Made by a program: the position numbers and the translations under genes. From Chamaelirium japonicum (Eukaryota; Streptophyta; Magnoliopsida; Liliales; Melanthiaceae), in assembly GCA_947650365.1 (NCBI GenBank), contig OX393555.1, positions 84,201,995-84,265,994 of the forward strand: a stretch of 64,000 bases of DNA, given 5' to 3'. Below, one piece after another: positions 11,046 through 24,751 of the stretch (positions are counted from its first letter, which is position 1; each line of letters starts with the position of its first letter). The notes under the pieces are model-generated. The model worked only from the letters and a program-made list of their open reading frames with translations. It was not told the DNA's origin and did no database searches.

Positions 11046-12684
11046 CGATTTATTCTAATTCATTCGTACGATCCATTCTAATACATTCGTACGATTCATG
11101 CTAATTCATTCGCACGATCCATTCTAATTCATTCATACGATCCATTCTTATTCATTCATACGATCCATTCTAATTCATTCGCACAATCCATTCTAATTCA
11201 TTCGTACAATCCATTCTAATTCATTCGTATGATCCATTCTAACTCATTCGGTGGATCCATTCTAATTTATTCGTACGATCCATTCTAATTCATTCCCACG
11301 ATCCATTCTAATTTATTCGTACGATCCATTCTAATTCATTCGTACGATCTATTCTAATTCATTCGCACGAATGTAACCATTCTAATTCATTCATACGATT
11401 CATTCTAATTCATTCGTATGAGCTATTCTAATTCATTCGTTCGATCCATTCTAATTCATTCGTCCGATCCATTGTAATTCATTCATACAATCCATTTAGA
11501 TTCATTCGCACAAATGTATCCATTCAAATTCATTCGTACGATCCATTCTAATTCATTCGTACGATCCATTCTAATTCATTCATACGATCTATTCTAATTC
11601 ATTCATACAATCCATTCTAATTCTTTCACACGATCCATTCTAATTCATTCGTACGATCCATTCTAATTCATTCGTACGATCCATTCTAATTCACTCATAT
11701 GATCCATTCTAATACATTCATAAGATCCATTCTAATTCATTTGCACGAATATATTTATTCTAATTCATTCGTACGATCCATTCTATTTCATTCATACGAT
11801 CCATTCTAATTCATTTGCACGAATATATCCATTCTAATTCATTCGTACGATCCATTCTAATTCCTTCGTACGATCCATTCTAATTCGTTCGTACGATCCA
11901 TTCTAATTCATTTGTACGATCCATTCTAATTCATTAATATGATCCATTCTAATTCATTCGTACGATCCATTCTAATTCATTAGCACGATCCATTCTAATT
12001 CATTCGTACGATCCATTCTAATTCATTCGTACGATCCATTCTAATTCATTCGTAAGATCCATTCTAATTCATTCGTACGATCCATTCTAATTCATTGGTA
12101 CGATCCATTCTAATTCATTCGCACGAATGTATCCATTCTAGTTCATTCGTACGATCTATTCTAATTCATTCGTACGATCCATTCTAATTCATTCGCACGA
12201 TCCATTCTAATTCATTCGTACGATCAATTCTAATTCATTCATACGATCCATTCTAATTCATTCGCACGAATGTATCCATTCTAATTCATTCATACGATCC
12301 ATTCTACTTCATTCGTACTATCCGTTCTAATTCACTCATACGATCCTTTCTAATTCATTCATACGATCCATTCTAATTCATTTGCACGAATATATCCATT
12401 CTAATTCATTCGTACGATCCATTCTAATTCCTTCGTACGATCCATTCTAATTCCTTCGTACGATCCATTCTGTTTCATTCGTATGATCCATTCTAATTAA
12501 TTCGTACGATCCATTCTAATTCATTCGTATGATCTATTCTAATTCATTCGTACGATCCATTCTTACTCATTCGTACGATCCATTCTAATTCATTCATACA
12601 ATCCATTCTAATTCATTTCGTACGATCCATTCTAATTCATTCATACGATCTATTCTTTCATACAATCCATTCTAATTCTTTCGT
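11046..12684 (-). repeat. R block 14
   Basis: Includes the inverted form of the CCACCGAATGAGTT monomer (AACTCATTCGGTGG near 11240) and the CTACTTC/ACTATCCG monomers near 12301. It ends at the I-type switch shared with 61224. Confidence 0.9.
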
Positions 12685-12906
12685 TCGAATGAATTAGAAT
12701 GGATACCTTTGTGCATATGAATTAGAATGGATCGTACGAATGAATTAGAATGGATCATATTAATGAATTAGAATGGATCGTACGAATGAATTAGAATGGA
12801 TACATTCATGCGAATGAATTAGAATGGATCGTGCGAAACAATTAGACTGGATCATGCGAATGAATAAGAATAGATCGTGCTAATGAATTAGAATTGATTG
12901 AACGAA
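12685..12906 (+). repeat. F block 15 (I island)
   Basis: Same ACCTTTGTG and CATATTAATG body as the H islands but entered through a different junction. It ends in GAATTGATTGAACGAATTC, a truncated relative of the FB junction that lacks m1-m9. Confidence 0.88.
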
Positions 12907-13730
12907 TTCATTCTAATTCATTCATACAATCCATTCTAATTCTTTCACACGATCCATTCTAATTCATTCGTACGATCCACTCTTACTCATTGGTACGATC
13001 CATTCTAATTCATTCGCACAAATGTATCCATTCTAATTCATTCTTACGAATCCATTCTAATTCATTCGTACAATCTATTCTATTCCATTCTAATTCATTC
13101 GTACGATCCATTCTTACTCATTCGTACGAACCATTCTAATTCATTCGTACGATCCATTCTATTCTAGTTCATTCGTACGATCTATTCTAATTCTTTCGTA
13201 TGATCCATTCTTATTCATTCTTACACATTCGTATGATCCATACTAATTCATTCGGACGAATGTATCCATTCTAATTTATTCGTACGATCCATTCTAATTC
13301 ATTCGTACGATCCATTCTAATTCATTCGTAAGATCCATTCTAATTCATTCGTACGATCCATTCTAATTCATTCGTACGATCCATTCTAATTCATTCGTAC
13401 GATCCATTCTAATTCATTCATACGATCTATTCTAATTCATTCATTCGTACGATCCATTCTAATTCATTCGTACGATCCATTCTAATTCATTCGCACGATC
13501 CATTCTAATTCATTCATAGGATCCATTCTAATTCATTCGTACAATCCATTCTAATTCTTTTATACGATCCATTCTAATTCATTCGTACGATCCATTCTAA
13601 TTCACTCATACGATCCATTCTAATACATTCATACGATCCATTCTAATTCATTTGCACGAATATATCCATTCTAATTCATTCGTACGATCCATTCTAATTC
13701 ATTCGTATGATCCATTCTAATTCCTTCGTA
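12907..13730 (-). repeat. R block 16
   Basis: Contains several truncated joins (CTATTCCATTC near 13080, CTATTCTAG near 13155) that break the 23-bp register. It also carries the ACTCATACG-AATACATTC-AATATATCC trio near 13605-13670. Confidence 0.88.
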
Positions 13731-14462
13731 CAAATGAATTAGAATGGATACATTTGTGCGAATGAATTAGAATGCATCGTACGAATGAATTAGAATGGAT
13801 CGTATGAATGAATTAGAATGGATCGTACGAATGAATTAGAATGGATCTTACGAATGAATTAGAATGGATCGTACGAATGAATTAGAATGCATCGTACGAA
13901 AGAATTAGAATGGATATATTCGTGCGAATGAATTAGAATGGATCGTACGAATGAATTAGACTGGATCGTACAAATGAATTTGAATGGATACATTTGAGCG
14001 AATGAATCTAAATGGATTGTATGAATGAATTACAATGGATCGTACGAATGAATTAGAATGGATCGTACGAATGAATTAGAATAACTCATACGAATGAATT
14101 AGAATGAATCGTATGAATGAATTAGAATGGTTATATTCGTGCGAATGAATTAGAATAGATCGTACGAATGAATTAGAATGGATCGTACGAATAAATTAGA
14201 ATGGATCGTGGGAATGAATTAGAATGGATCGTACGAATGAATTAGAATGGATTCACCGAATGAGTTAGAATGGATCATACGAATGAATTAGAATGGATTG
14301 TACGAATGAATTAGAATGGATTGTGCGAATGAATTAGAATGGATCGTATGAATGAATAAGAATGGATCGTACGAATGATTTAGAATGGATCGTGCGAATG
14401 AATTAGCATGAATCGTACGAATGTATTAGAATGGATCGTACGAATGAATTAGAATGAATCGT
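13731..14462 (+). repeat. F block 17
   Basis: Copy of block 7 about 7.07 kb away: same TAAATGG, CCGAATGAGTT (here TTCACCG) and TAGCATGAATCG monomers in the same order. Confidence 0.9.
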
Positions 14463-15217
14463 ACGATCCATTCTAATTCAATCGTCTGATCCATTCTAAT
14501 TCATTCGCATGAATGTATCCATTCTAATTCATTCGTACAATCCATTCTATTTCATTCGTACGATCCATTCTTACTCATTCGTATGATCCATTCTAATTCA
14601 TTCGTATGATCCATTCTAATTCATTCGTACAATCCATTCTAATTCATTCGTACGATCCATTCTAATTCATTCGCACGATCCATTCTAATTCATTCATACG
14701 ATCCATTCTAATTCATTCATACGATCCATTCTAATTCATTCCTACAATCCATTCTAATTCATTCACCCGATCCATTCTAATTCATTCATACGATCCATTC
14801 TATTCGAATGGATCATGCGATCAATTCGAATTCATTCGTACGATCCATTCTAATTCATTCATATAATCCATTCTAATTCATTCATACAATGCATTCTAAT
14901 TCTTTGACACGATCCATTCTAATTCATTCGTACGATCCATTTTAATTCATTCGTACAATCCATTCTATTTCATTTGTACGATCCATTCTTACTCATTCGT
15001 ATGATCCATTCTAATTCATTCGTATGATCCATTCTAATTCATTTGTACGATCCATTCTAATTCATTCGTACAATCCATTCTATTTCATTCGTACGATCCA
15101 TTCTTACTCATTCGTATGATCCATTCTAATTCATTCGCACGAATGTATCTATTCTAATTCATTCATACAATCCATTCTAATTCATTCTGTACGATCCATT
15201 CTAATTCATTCGTACGA
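14463..15217 (-). repeat. R block 18
   Basis: Copy of block 8 with about five extra monomers. Hairpin element at 14802-14831. Ends at the centre of the 58-bp palindrome 15189-15246. Confidence 0.9.
14802..14831 (-). repeat. 30-bp hairpin element, one arm mismatch
   Basis: The right arm reads GATCAATTCG, one mismatch. Loop ATGC. Confidence 0.9.
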
Positions 15218-15246
15218 TCGTACGAATGAATTAGAATGGATCGTAC
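15189..15246. repeat. 58-bp perfect palindrome at an E switch
   Basis: Same E centre as at 8017-8036. Perfect for 29 bp each side. Confidence 0.9.
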
Positions 15247-16253
15247 GAATGAATTAGAATAGATTGAGCGAATGAATTAGAATGGATCGTACGAATGAAT
15301 TAGAATGGATCGTACGAATGAATTAAAATGGATCGTACGAATGAGTAAGAATGGATCGTACGAATGAATTAGAATGGATCGTACGAATGAATTAGAATGG
15401 ATCGTACGAATAAATTAGAATGGATATATTCGTCCGAATGAATTAGAATGGATCATACGAATGAGTAAGAATGGATCGTACGAATGAAATAGAATGGATA
15501 GTGCGAATAAATTAGAATGGACCGTACGAATGAATTAGAATGGATACATTCGTGCGAATGAATTAGAATGGATCGGACGAATGAATTAGAATGGATCGTA
15601 CGAATGAATTAGAATGGATCGTACGAATGAATGAATTAGAATAGATCGTATGAATGAATTAGAATGGATCGTCCGAATGAATTAGAATGGATCGTACGAA
15701 TGAATTAGAATGGATCATACGAATGAATTAGAATGGATCGTACGAATGAATTAGAATGGATTGTGCGAATGAATTAGAATGGACCGTACGAATGAATTAG
15801 AATGGATACATTCGTGCGAATGAATTAGAATGGATCGGACGAATGAATTAGAATGGATCGTACGAATGAATTAGAATGGATCGTACGAATAAATTAGAAT
15901 GGATACATTCGTCCGAATGAATTAGAATGGATCATACGAATGAGTAAGAATGGATCGTACGAATGAAATAGAATAGATTGTACGAATGAATTAGAATGGA
16001 TCCTACGAATGAATTAGAATGGATCGTGTGAAAGAATTAGAATGGATTATATGAATGAATTAGAATTGATCGTGCGAATGAATTAGAATGGATCGTACGA
16101 ATGAATTAGAATGGATCGTGCTAATGAATTAGAATTGATCGAACGAATGAATAAGCATGGATCGTGGTAATAAATTAGAATAGAACGTACGAATGAATTA
16201 GAAAGGATCGTGTGAAAGAATTAGAATGGATTGTATGAATGAATTAGAATGAA
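15218..16253 (+). repeat. F block 19
   Basis: Holds two 28-mer/CGGACG units near 15.54 and 15.81 kb in closely similar contexts about 270 bp apart, a nearly full m1-m7 run near 15.90-16.06 kb, and the left half of the FB-minus module at 16113. Confidence 0.9.
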
Positions 16254-16477
16254 TTCGTACGATCCATTCGAATTCATTCGCATGATCCATTCTAAATCAT
16301 TCATACGATCCATTCTAATTCATTCATACAATCCATTCTAATTCTTTCACACGATCCATTCTAATTCATTCGTAGGATCCATTCTAATTCATTCGTACAA
16401 TCTATTCTATTTTATTCGTGCGATCCATTCTTACTCATTCGTATGATCTATTCTAATTCATTCGGACGAATGTATCC
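16113..16477 (-). repeat. FB-minus fold-back module, 365 bp
   Basis: Complete copy. Inverted cassette 16266-16477 is 212 bp. x-type GTGCTAATG and GATCGAACG monomers lie at left. Confidence 0.92.
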
Positions 16478-16692
16478 ATTCTAATTTATTCGTACGATCC
16501 ATTCTAATTCATTCGTACGATCCATTCTAATTCATTCATATGATCCATTCTAATTCATTCGTTCGATCCATTCTAATTCAATCGCACGAATGTATCCATT
16601 CTAATTCATTCGTACGGTCCATTCTAATTTATTCGCACAATGCATTCTATTTCATTCGTACGATCCATTCTTACTCATTCGTATGATCCATT
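16254..16692 (-). repeat. R block 20
   Basis: Inverted m9'-m1' cassette at 16266-16477, followed by more monomers, ending at a D-type pivot CCATTATGG (16688-16696). Confidence 0.9.
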
Positions 16693-17189
16693 ATGGATAC
16701 ATTCGTGCGAATGAATTAGAATGGATCATATGAATGAGTAAGAATGGATCGTACGAATGAAATAGAATGGATTGTGCGAATGAATTAGAATGGATCGTAC
16801 GAATGAATTAGAATGGATCGTGTGAAAGAATTAGAATGGATTGTTTGAATGAATTAGAATAGATCGTATGAATGAATTTGAATGGATCATATGAATGAAT
16901 TAGAATGGATCGTACGAATGAAATAGAATGAATCGTACGAATGAATTAGAATGGATCTTACGAATGAATTCGAATGGATCGTACGAATGAATTAGAATGG
17001 ATCGTACGAATAAATTAGAATGGATACATTCGTCCGAATGATTAGAATGGATCATACGAATGAGTAAGAATGGATCGTACGAATGAAATAGAATAGATTG
17101 TACGAATGAATTAGAATGGATCCTACGAATGAATTAGAATAGATCGTGTGAAAGAATTAGAATGGATTGTATGAATGAATTAGAATGAA
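16693..17189 (+). repeat. F block 21
   Basis: Starts GGATACATTCGTGC after the D pivot and ends with the F arm (m1-m7) of the S hairpin at 17022. Confidence 0.9.
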
Positions 17190-17413
17190 TTCGTACGATG
17201 CATTCGAATTCATTCGCACGATCCATTCTAATTCATTCATACGATCCATTCTAATTCATTAATACAATCCATTCTAATTCTTTCACACGATCCATTCTAA
17301 TTCATTCGTAGGATCCATTCTAATTCATTCGTACAATCTATTCTAATACATTCGTACGATCCATTCTTACTCATTTGTATGATCCATTCTAATTCATTCG
17401 GACGAATGTATCC
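17022..17413 (-). repeat. S module: long hairpin with 165/166-bp arms
   Basis: m1-m7 in F (17022-17186, one base short), a 61-bp loop (17187-17247), then m7'-m1' in R (17248-17413). I count about six differences between the arms. Confidence 0.9.
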
Positions 17414-18249
17414 ATTCTAATTTATTCGTACGATCCATTCTAATTCATTCGTACGATCCATTCTAATTCATTCGTACGATCCATTTTAATTTATTCGTCC
17501 GATCCATTCTAATTCATTCGCACGAATGTATCTATTCTAATTCATTCGTACGATCCATTCTAATTTATTCGTACGATCCATTCTAATTCATTCGTCAGAT
17601 CCATTCTAATTCATTCGTACGATCCATTCTAATTCATTCGCACGAATGTATCCATTCTAGTTCATTCGTACGATCCATTCTAATTCATTCGTACGATCCA
17701 TTCTAATTCTTTCGTACGATCCATTCTAATTCATTCGTACGATCTATTCTAATTCATTCGTACGATCCATTCTAATTCATTCGTACGATCCATTCTAATT
17801 CCTTCGTATGATCCATTCTAATTCATTCGTACGATCCATTCTAATTCCTTCGTATGCATTCTAATTCACTCATACGATCCATTCTAATTCATTCGTACGA
17901 TCTATTCTAATTCATTCATACAATCCATTCTAATTCATTCGCACGAATGTATCCATTCTAATTCATTCGTACGATCAGTTCTAATTCATTCACAAAATCT
18001 ATTCTAATTCATTCATACGATCCATTCTAATTTATTCACACGAATGTATCCATTCTAATTCATTCATATGATCCATTCTAATTCATTCGTACGATCCATT
18101 CTAATTCACTCATACGATCCATTCTAATACATTCATACGATCCATTTTAATTCATTTGCACGAATATATCCATTCTATTTCATTCGTACGATCCATTCTT
18201 ACTCATTCGTACGATCCATTCTAATGCATTCACACGATTGTATCCATTT
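17190..18249 (-). repeat. R block 22
   Basis: Opens with the R arm of the S hairpin and includes the GATCAGTTC/ACAAAATC pair near 17968. It ends at a G-type switch, here with T in place of C (CCATTTGTACGAATG). Confidence 0.9.
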
Positions 18250-18735
18250 GTACGAATGAATTAGAATAGATTGTACGAATGAATTAGAATGGATCGTACG
18301 AATGAATTAGAATGGATCGTACAAAGGAATTAGAATGGATCGTATGAATGAATTAGAATGGATCGTACGAATGAACTAGAATGGATCGTACGAATGAATT
18401 AGAATGGATCGTACGAAGGAATTAGAATGGATCGTACGAATGAATTAGAATGGATATATTCGTGCAAATGAATTAGAATGGATCATATGAATGTATTAGA
18501 ATAGATCGTATGAGTGAATTAGATTGGATCGTACGAATGAATTAGAATGGATCGTATGAATGAATTAGAATGGATACATTCGTGCGAATGAATTAGAATT
18601 GATCGTACAAATGAATTAGAATGGATCGTGCGAATGAATTAGAATGGATCGAACGAATGAATTAGAATGGATCGTACGAATGAACTAGAATGGATACATT
18701 CGTGCGAATGAATTAGAATGGATCGTACGAATATA
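18250..18735 (+). repeat. F block 23
   Basis: Includes GAAGGAATTAG monomers and the TATATTCGTGCAAATG-GTATTAG-GAGTGAATTAG trio near 18440-18520. Its end matches window positions 1-130. Confidence 0.9.
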
Positions 18736-19206
18736 ATTCATTCCTACAATCCATTCTAATTCATTCGCCCGATCCATTCTAATTCATTCATACGATCCAT
18801 TCTATTCGAATGGATCATGCGATCCATTCGAATTCATTCGCACGATCCATTCTAATTCATTCATACGATCCATTCTAATTCATTCATACAATGCATTCTA
18901 ATTCATTCTAATTCATTCGTACAATCCATTCTAATTCATTCGTACAATCCATTCTATTTCATTTGTACGATCCATTCTTACTCATTCGTATGATCCATTC
19001 TAATTCATTCGTATGATCCATTCTAATTCATTTGTACGATCCATTCTAATTCATTCGTACAATCCATTCTATTTCATTCGTACGATCTATTCTTACTCAT
19101 TCGTATGATCCATTCTAATTCATTTGCACGAATGTATCCATTCTAATTCATTCATACAATCCATTCTAATTCATTCCGTACGATCCATTCTAATTCATTC
19201 GTACGA
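18736..19206 (-). repeat. R block 24
   Basis: Copy of block 2 displaced by about 18.6 kb. Hairpin element at 18804-18833. Ends at an E-type switch with one mismatch in the core. Confidence 0.9.
18804..18833 (-). repeat. 30-bp hairpin element
   Basis: Arms intact, loop ATGC. About 18.6 kb from the copy at 195-224, with matching flanks. Confidence 0.92.
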
Positions 19207-20073
19207 TCATACGAATGAATTAGAATGGATCGTACAAATGAATTAGAATAGATTGTGCGAATGAATTAGAATGGATCGTACGAATGAATTAGAATGGATC
19301 GTACGAATGAATTAGAATGGATCATACGAATGAGTAAGAATGGATCGTACGATTGAATTAGAATAGATCGTACGAATAAATTAGAATGGATACATTCTTC
19401 CGAATGAATTAGAATGGATCATACGAATGAGTAAGAATTGATCGTACGAATGAAATAGAATAGATTGTACGAATGAATTAGAATGGATCCTACGAATAAA
19501 TTAGAATGGATCGTGTGAAAGAATTAGAATGGATTGTATGAATGAATTAGAACGGATTCGTACGAATGAATTAGAATGTATACATTCGTGCGAATGAATT
19601 AGAATGGATCGTACCAATGAGTAAGAATGGATCGTACGAATGAAATAGAATGGATTGTGCGAATGAATTAGAATGGATCATACGAATGAATTAGAATGGA
19701 TCGTGTGAAAGAATTAGAATGGATTGTATGAATGAATTAGAATAGATCGTATGAATGAATTTGAATGGTTCGTACGAATGAATTAGAATGGATCATACGA
19801 ATGAATTAGAATGGATCGTACGAATGAATTAGAATGGATACATTCGTGTGAAAGAATTAGAATAGATCGTATAAATGAATTAGAATGGATCCTATGAATG
19901 AATTAGAATGGATCGTGCAAATGAATAAGAATGGATCGTACGAATGAATTAGAATTGATCGAACGAATGAATTAGCATGGATCGTGCTAATGAATTAGAA
20001 TGGAACGTACGAATGAATTAGAATGGATCGTGTGAAAGAATTAGAATGGATTATATGAATGAATTAGAATGAA
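19207..20073 (+). repeat. F block 25
   Basis: Copy of block 3, about two monomers shorter. Ends in the FB-minus module at 19933, whose first monomer has lost the GTGCTAATG variant. Confidence 0.9.
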
Positions 20074-20297
20074 TTCATACGATCCATTCGAATTCATTCT
20101 CACGATCCATTCTACTTCATTCATACGATCCATTCTAATTCATTCATACAATCCATTCTAATTCTTTCACACGATCCATTCTAATTCATTCGTAGGATCC
20201 ATTCTAATTCATTCGTACAATCTATTCTATTTCATTCGTACGATCCATTCTTACTCATTCGTATGATCAATCCTAATTCATTCGGACGAATGTATCC
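19933..20297 (-). repeat. FB-minus fold-back module, 365 bp
   Basis: Full length. The leftmost monomer reads GTACGAATG instead of GTGCTAATG. Inverted cassette 20086-20297. Confidence 0.9.
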
Positions 20298-21926
20298 ATT
20301 CTAATTTATTCGTACGATCCATTCTAATTCATTCGTACGATCCATTCTAATTCATTCGTCCGATCCATTCTAATTCATTCGCACGAAAGTATCCATTCTA
20401 ATTCATTCATACGATCCATTCTAATTCATTCGTACGATCCATTCTAATTCATTCGTAAGATCCATTCTAATTCATTCGTACGATCCATTCTAATTCATTC
20501 GTACAATCCATTCTAATTCATTCGCACGAATGTATCCATTCTAGTTCATTCGTACGATCCATTCTAATTCATTCGTACGATCCATTCAAATTCATTCGCA
20601 CGATCCATTCTAATTCATTCGTACGATCCATTCTAATTCATTCATACGATCCATTCTAATTCATTCGTACGATCCATTCTAATTCATTCGCACAAATGTA
20701 TCTATTCTAATTCATTCGTACGATCCATTCTAATTCATTCACACGATCCATTCTAATTCATTCGTACGATCCATTCTAATTCATTCGCACGATCTGTTCT
20801 TATTCATTCGCACAATCCATTCTAATTCATTCGCACGAATGTATCCATTCTAATTCATTTGTACGATCCATTCTAATTCATTTGTACGATCCATTCTAAT
20901 TCATTCGTATGATCCATTCTAATTCATTCGTACGATTCATTCTAATTCATTCGCACGATCTGTTCTTATTCATTCGCACAATCCGTTCTAATTCATTTGC
21001 ACGAATGTATCCATTCTAATTCATTCGTACGATCCATTCTAATTCATTTGTATGATCCATTCTAATTCATTTGTATGATCCATTCTAATTAATTCGTATG
21101 ATCCATTCTACTTCATTCGTACGATCTATTCTAATTCATTCATACAATCCATTCTAATTCATTCGCACGAATGTATCCATTCTAATTAATTCGTATGATC
21201 CATTCTAATTCATTCGTATGATCTATTCTTATTCATTCGCACGATCCAGTCTAATTGATTCGCACGATCCATTCTAATTCATTCGCATGAATGTATCAAT
21301 TCTAATTCATTCGTACGATCCATTCTAATTCATTAATATGATCCATTCTAATTCATTCGTATGATCCATTCTAATTCATATGCACAAAGGTATCCATTCT
21401 AATCCATTCGTAGGATCCATTCTAATCCATTCGTACGATCCATTCTAATTCATTCGCTCGAATGTATCCATTCTAATCCATTCGTACGATCCATTCTAAT
21501 CCATTCGTACGATCCATTCTAATTCATTCGCATGAATGTAACCATTCTAATTCATTCATTTGATCCATTCTAATTCATTCGTATGATCCATTCTAATTCA
21601 TTCGTCCGATCCATTCTAATTCATTCGCACGAATGTATCCATTCTAATTCATTCGTACGATCCATTCTAAATCATTCGTACGATCCATTCTAATTCATTC
21701 GTAAGATCCATTCTAATTCATTCGTACGATCCATTCTAATTCATTCGTACGATCCATTCTAATTCATTCGCACGAATATATCCATTCAAGTTCATTCCTA
21801 CGATCCATTCTAATTCATTCGTACGATCCATTCTAATTCATTCGCACGATCCATTCTAATTCATTCGTACGATCAATTCTAATTCATTCGCATGAATGTA
21901 TCCATTCTAATTCATTCGTACGATCC
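20074..21926 (-). repeat. R block 26
   Basis: Copy of block 4 with the same succession of 28-mers, GATCTGTTC, GATCCAGTC, AATATG and CACAAAGG monomers. Ends at an H-type switch. Confidence 0.9.
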
Positions 21927-22093
21927 TGAATTAGAATGGATCGTATGAATGAATTAGAATGGATACCTTTGTGCATATGAATTAGAATGGATCGTACGAA
22001 TGAATTAGAATGGATCATATTAATGAATTAGAATGGATCGTACGAATGAATTAGAATGTATACATTCGTGCGAATGAATTAGAATGGATCGTG
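21927..22093 (+). repeat. F block 27 (H island)
   Basis: 167-bp island with the same monomer order as 3381-3546, 18546 bp downstream at both edges. Confidence 0.9.
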
Positions 22094-23306
22094 CACAAAT
22101 GTATCCATTCTAATTCATTCGTACGATCCATTCTAATTCATTAATATGATCCATTCTAATTCATTCGTACGATCCAGTCTAATTCATATGCACAAAGGTA
22201 TCTATTCTAATCCATTCGTAGGATCCATTCTAATCCATTCGTACGATCCATTCTAATTCATTCGCTCGAATGTATTCATTCTAATCCATTCGTACGATCC
22301 ATTCTAATCCATTCGTACGATCCATTCTAATCCATTCGTACGATCCATTCTAATTCATTCGCATGAATGTAACCATTCTAATTCATTCATTTGATCCATT
22401 CTAATTCATTCGTACGATCCATTCTAATTCACTCGTCCGATCCATTCTAATTCATTCGCACGAATGTATCCATTCTAATTCATTCGTACGATCCATTCTA
22501 ATTCATTCGTACGATCCATTCTAATTCATTCGTACGATCCATTCTAATTCATTCGCACGAATGTATCCATTCTAGTTCATTCGTACGATCCATTCTAATT
22601 CATTCGTACGATCCATTCTAATTCATTCGCACGATCCATTCTAATTCATTCGTACGATCAATTCTAATTCATTCGCACGAATGTATCCATTCTAATTCAT
22701 TCATACGATCCATTCAAATTCATTCATACGATCCATTCTAATTCATTCGTACGATCCATTCTAATTCATTCGTACGATCTATTCTAATTCATTCGCACGA
22801 ATGTATCCATTCTAGTTCATTCGTACGATCCATTCTAATTCATTCGCACGATCCATTCTAATTCATTCGTACGATCAATTCAAATTCATTCGTACGATCC
22901 ATTCTAATTCACTCATACGATCCATTCTAATACATTCATACGATCCATTCTAATTCATTTGCACGAATATATCCATTCTAATTCATTCGTACGATCCATT
23001 CTAATTCCTTCGTATGACCATTCTAATTCATTCGTACGATCTATTCTAATTCATTCGTATGATCCATTCTAATTCATTCGTACGATCCATTCTAATTATT
23101 TCATACGATCCATTCTAATTCATTCGTACGATCCATTCTAATTCATTCATACAATCTATTCTAATTCTTTCACACGATCCATTCTAATTCATTCGTACGA
23201 TCCATTCAAATTCATTCGTGCAATCCATTCTATTTCATTCGTACGATCCATTCTTACTCATTCGTACGATCCATTCTAATTCATTCACACGAATGTATCC
23301 ATTCGT
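22094..23306 (-). repeat. R block 28
   Basis: The first about 440 bp continue the match to 3547-3960, then diverge. Carries the ACTCATACG-AATACATTC-AATATATCC trio near 22910-22975. Ends at a G-type switch with ATTCGTACGAAT at 23301-23312. Confidence 0.9.
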
Positions 23307-24751
23307 ACGAATGAATTAGAATCGATTGTACGAATGAATTAGAATGGATCGTACGAATGAATTAGAATGGATCGTACGATGGAATTAGAATGGATCGTAC
23401 GAATGAATTAGAATAGATCGTACGAATGAATTAGAATAGATCGTATGAATGAATTAGAATGGATCGTACGAAGGAATTAGAATGAATCGTACGAATGAAT
23501 TAGAATGGATATATTCGTGCAAATGAATTAGAATGGATCGTATGAATGTATTAGAATGGATCGTATGAGTGAATTAGAATGGATCGTACGAATGAATTAG
23601 AATGGATTGTATGAATTAATTAGAATGGATCGTACGAATGAATTAGAATGGATCATACGAATTAATTAGAATGGATCATACCAATGAATTAGAATGGATC
23701 GTACGATTGAATTAGAATGGATCGTACGAAAGAATTAGAATGGATACATTCGTGCGAATGAATTAGAATGGATTGTGCGAAAGAATAAGAACAGATCGTG
23801 CGAATGAATTAGAATGGATCGTACGAATAAATTAGAATGGATCGTGGTGCGAATGAATTAGAATGGATCGTACGAATGAATTAGAATGGATACATTTGTG
23901 CGAATGAATTAGAATGGATCGTACGAATGAATTAGAATGGATCGTATGAATGAATTAGAATGGATCGTACGAATGAATTAGAATGGATCATGCGAATGAA
24001 TTAGAATGGATCGTACGAATGAATTAGAATGGATCGTGTGAAAGAATTAGAATGGATCGTACGAATGAATTAGAATGGATCGTGCGAATGAATTAGAATG
24101 GATCGTACGAATGAATTAGAATGGATACATTTGTGCGAATGAATTAGAATGGATCGTACAAATGAATTAGAATGGATCGTATGAATGAATTAGAATGGAT
24201 CGTACGAATGAATTAGAATGGATCGTGCTAATGAATTATAATGGATCGTACGAATGAATTAGAATGGATCGTACGAATGAACTAGAATGGATACATTCGT
24301 GCGAATGAATTAGAATGGATCGTACGAATGAATTAGAATGGATCGTACGAATAAATTAGAATGGATCTTACGAACGAATTAGAATGGATCGTATGAATGA
24401 ATTAGAATGGATCGTACGAATAAATTAGAATGGATACATTCGTGCGAATGAATTAGAATGGATCGGACGAATGAATTAGAATGGATCGTACGAATGAATT
24501 AGAATGGATCGTACGAATAAATTAGAATGGATACATTCGTCCGAATGAATTAGAATGGATCATACGAATGAGTAAGAATGGATCGTACGAATGAAATAGA
24601 ATAGATTGTACGAATGAATTAGAATGGATCCTACGAATAAAATAGAATGGATCGTGTGAAAGAATTAGAATGGATTGTATGAATGAATTAGAATGGATCG
24701 TATGAATGAATTAGAATGGATCGTGCAAATGAATTCGAATGGATCGTACGA
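23307..24751 (+). repeat. F block 29
   Basis: 1.4 kb of F monomers starting with GAAGG-type and TATATTCG trio monomers, with several 28-mers, ending in a complete FB-plus module at 24529. Confidence 0.9.

Larger units (their letters stand above)
13731..15240. repeat. 7.1-kb-spaced segment, copy 2
   Basis: Same succession as copy 1, with about 116 bp (five monomers) more in its R block. Confidence 0.82.
18620..22530. repeat. Long duplicated segment, copy 2
   Basis: Same orientation as copy 1. Small offset changes (18610, 18619, 18567, 18546) reflect gains and losses of whole monomers. Confidence 0.85.
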
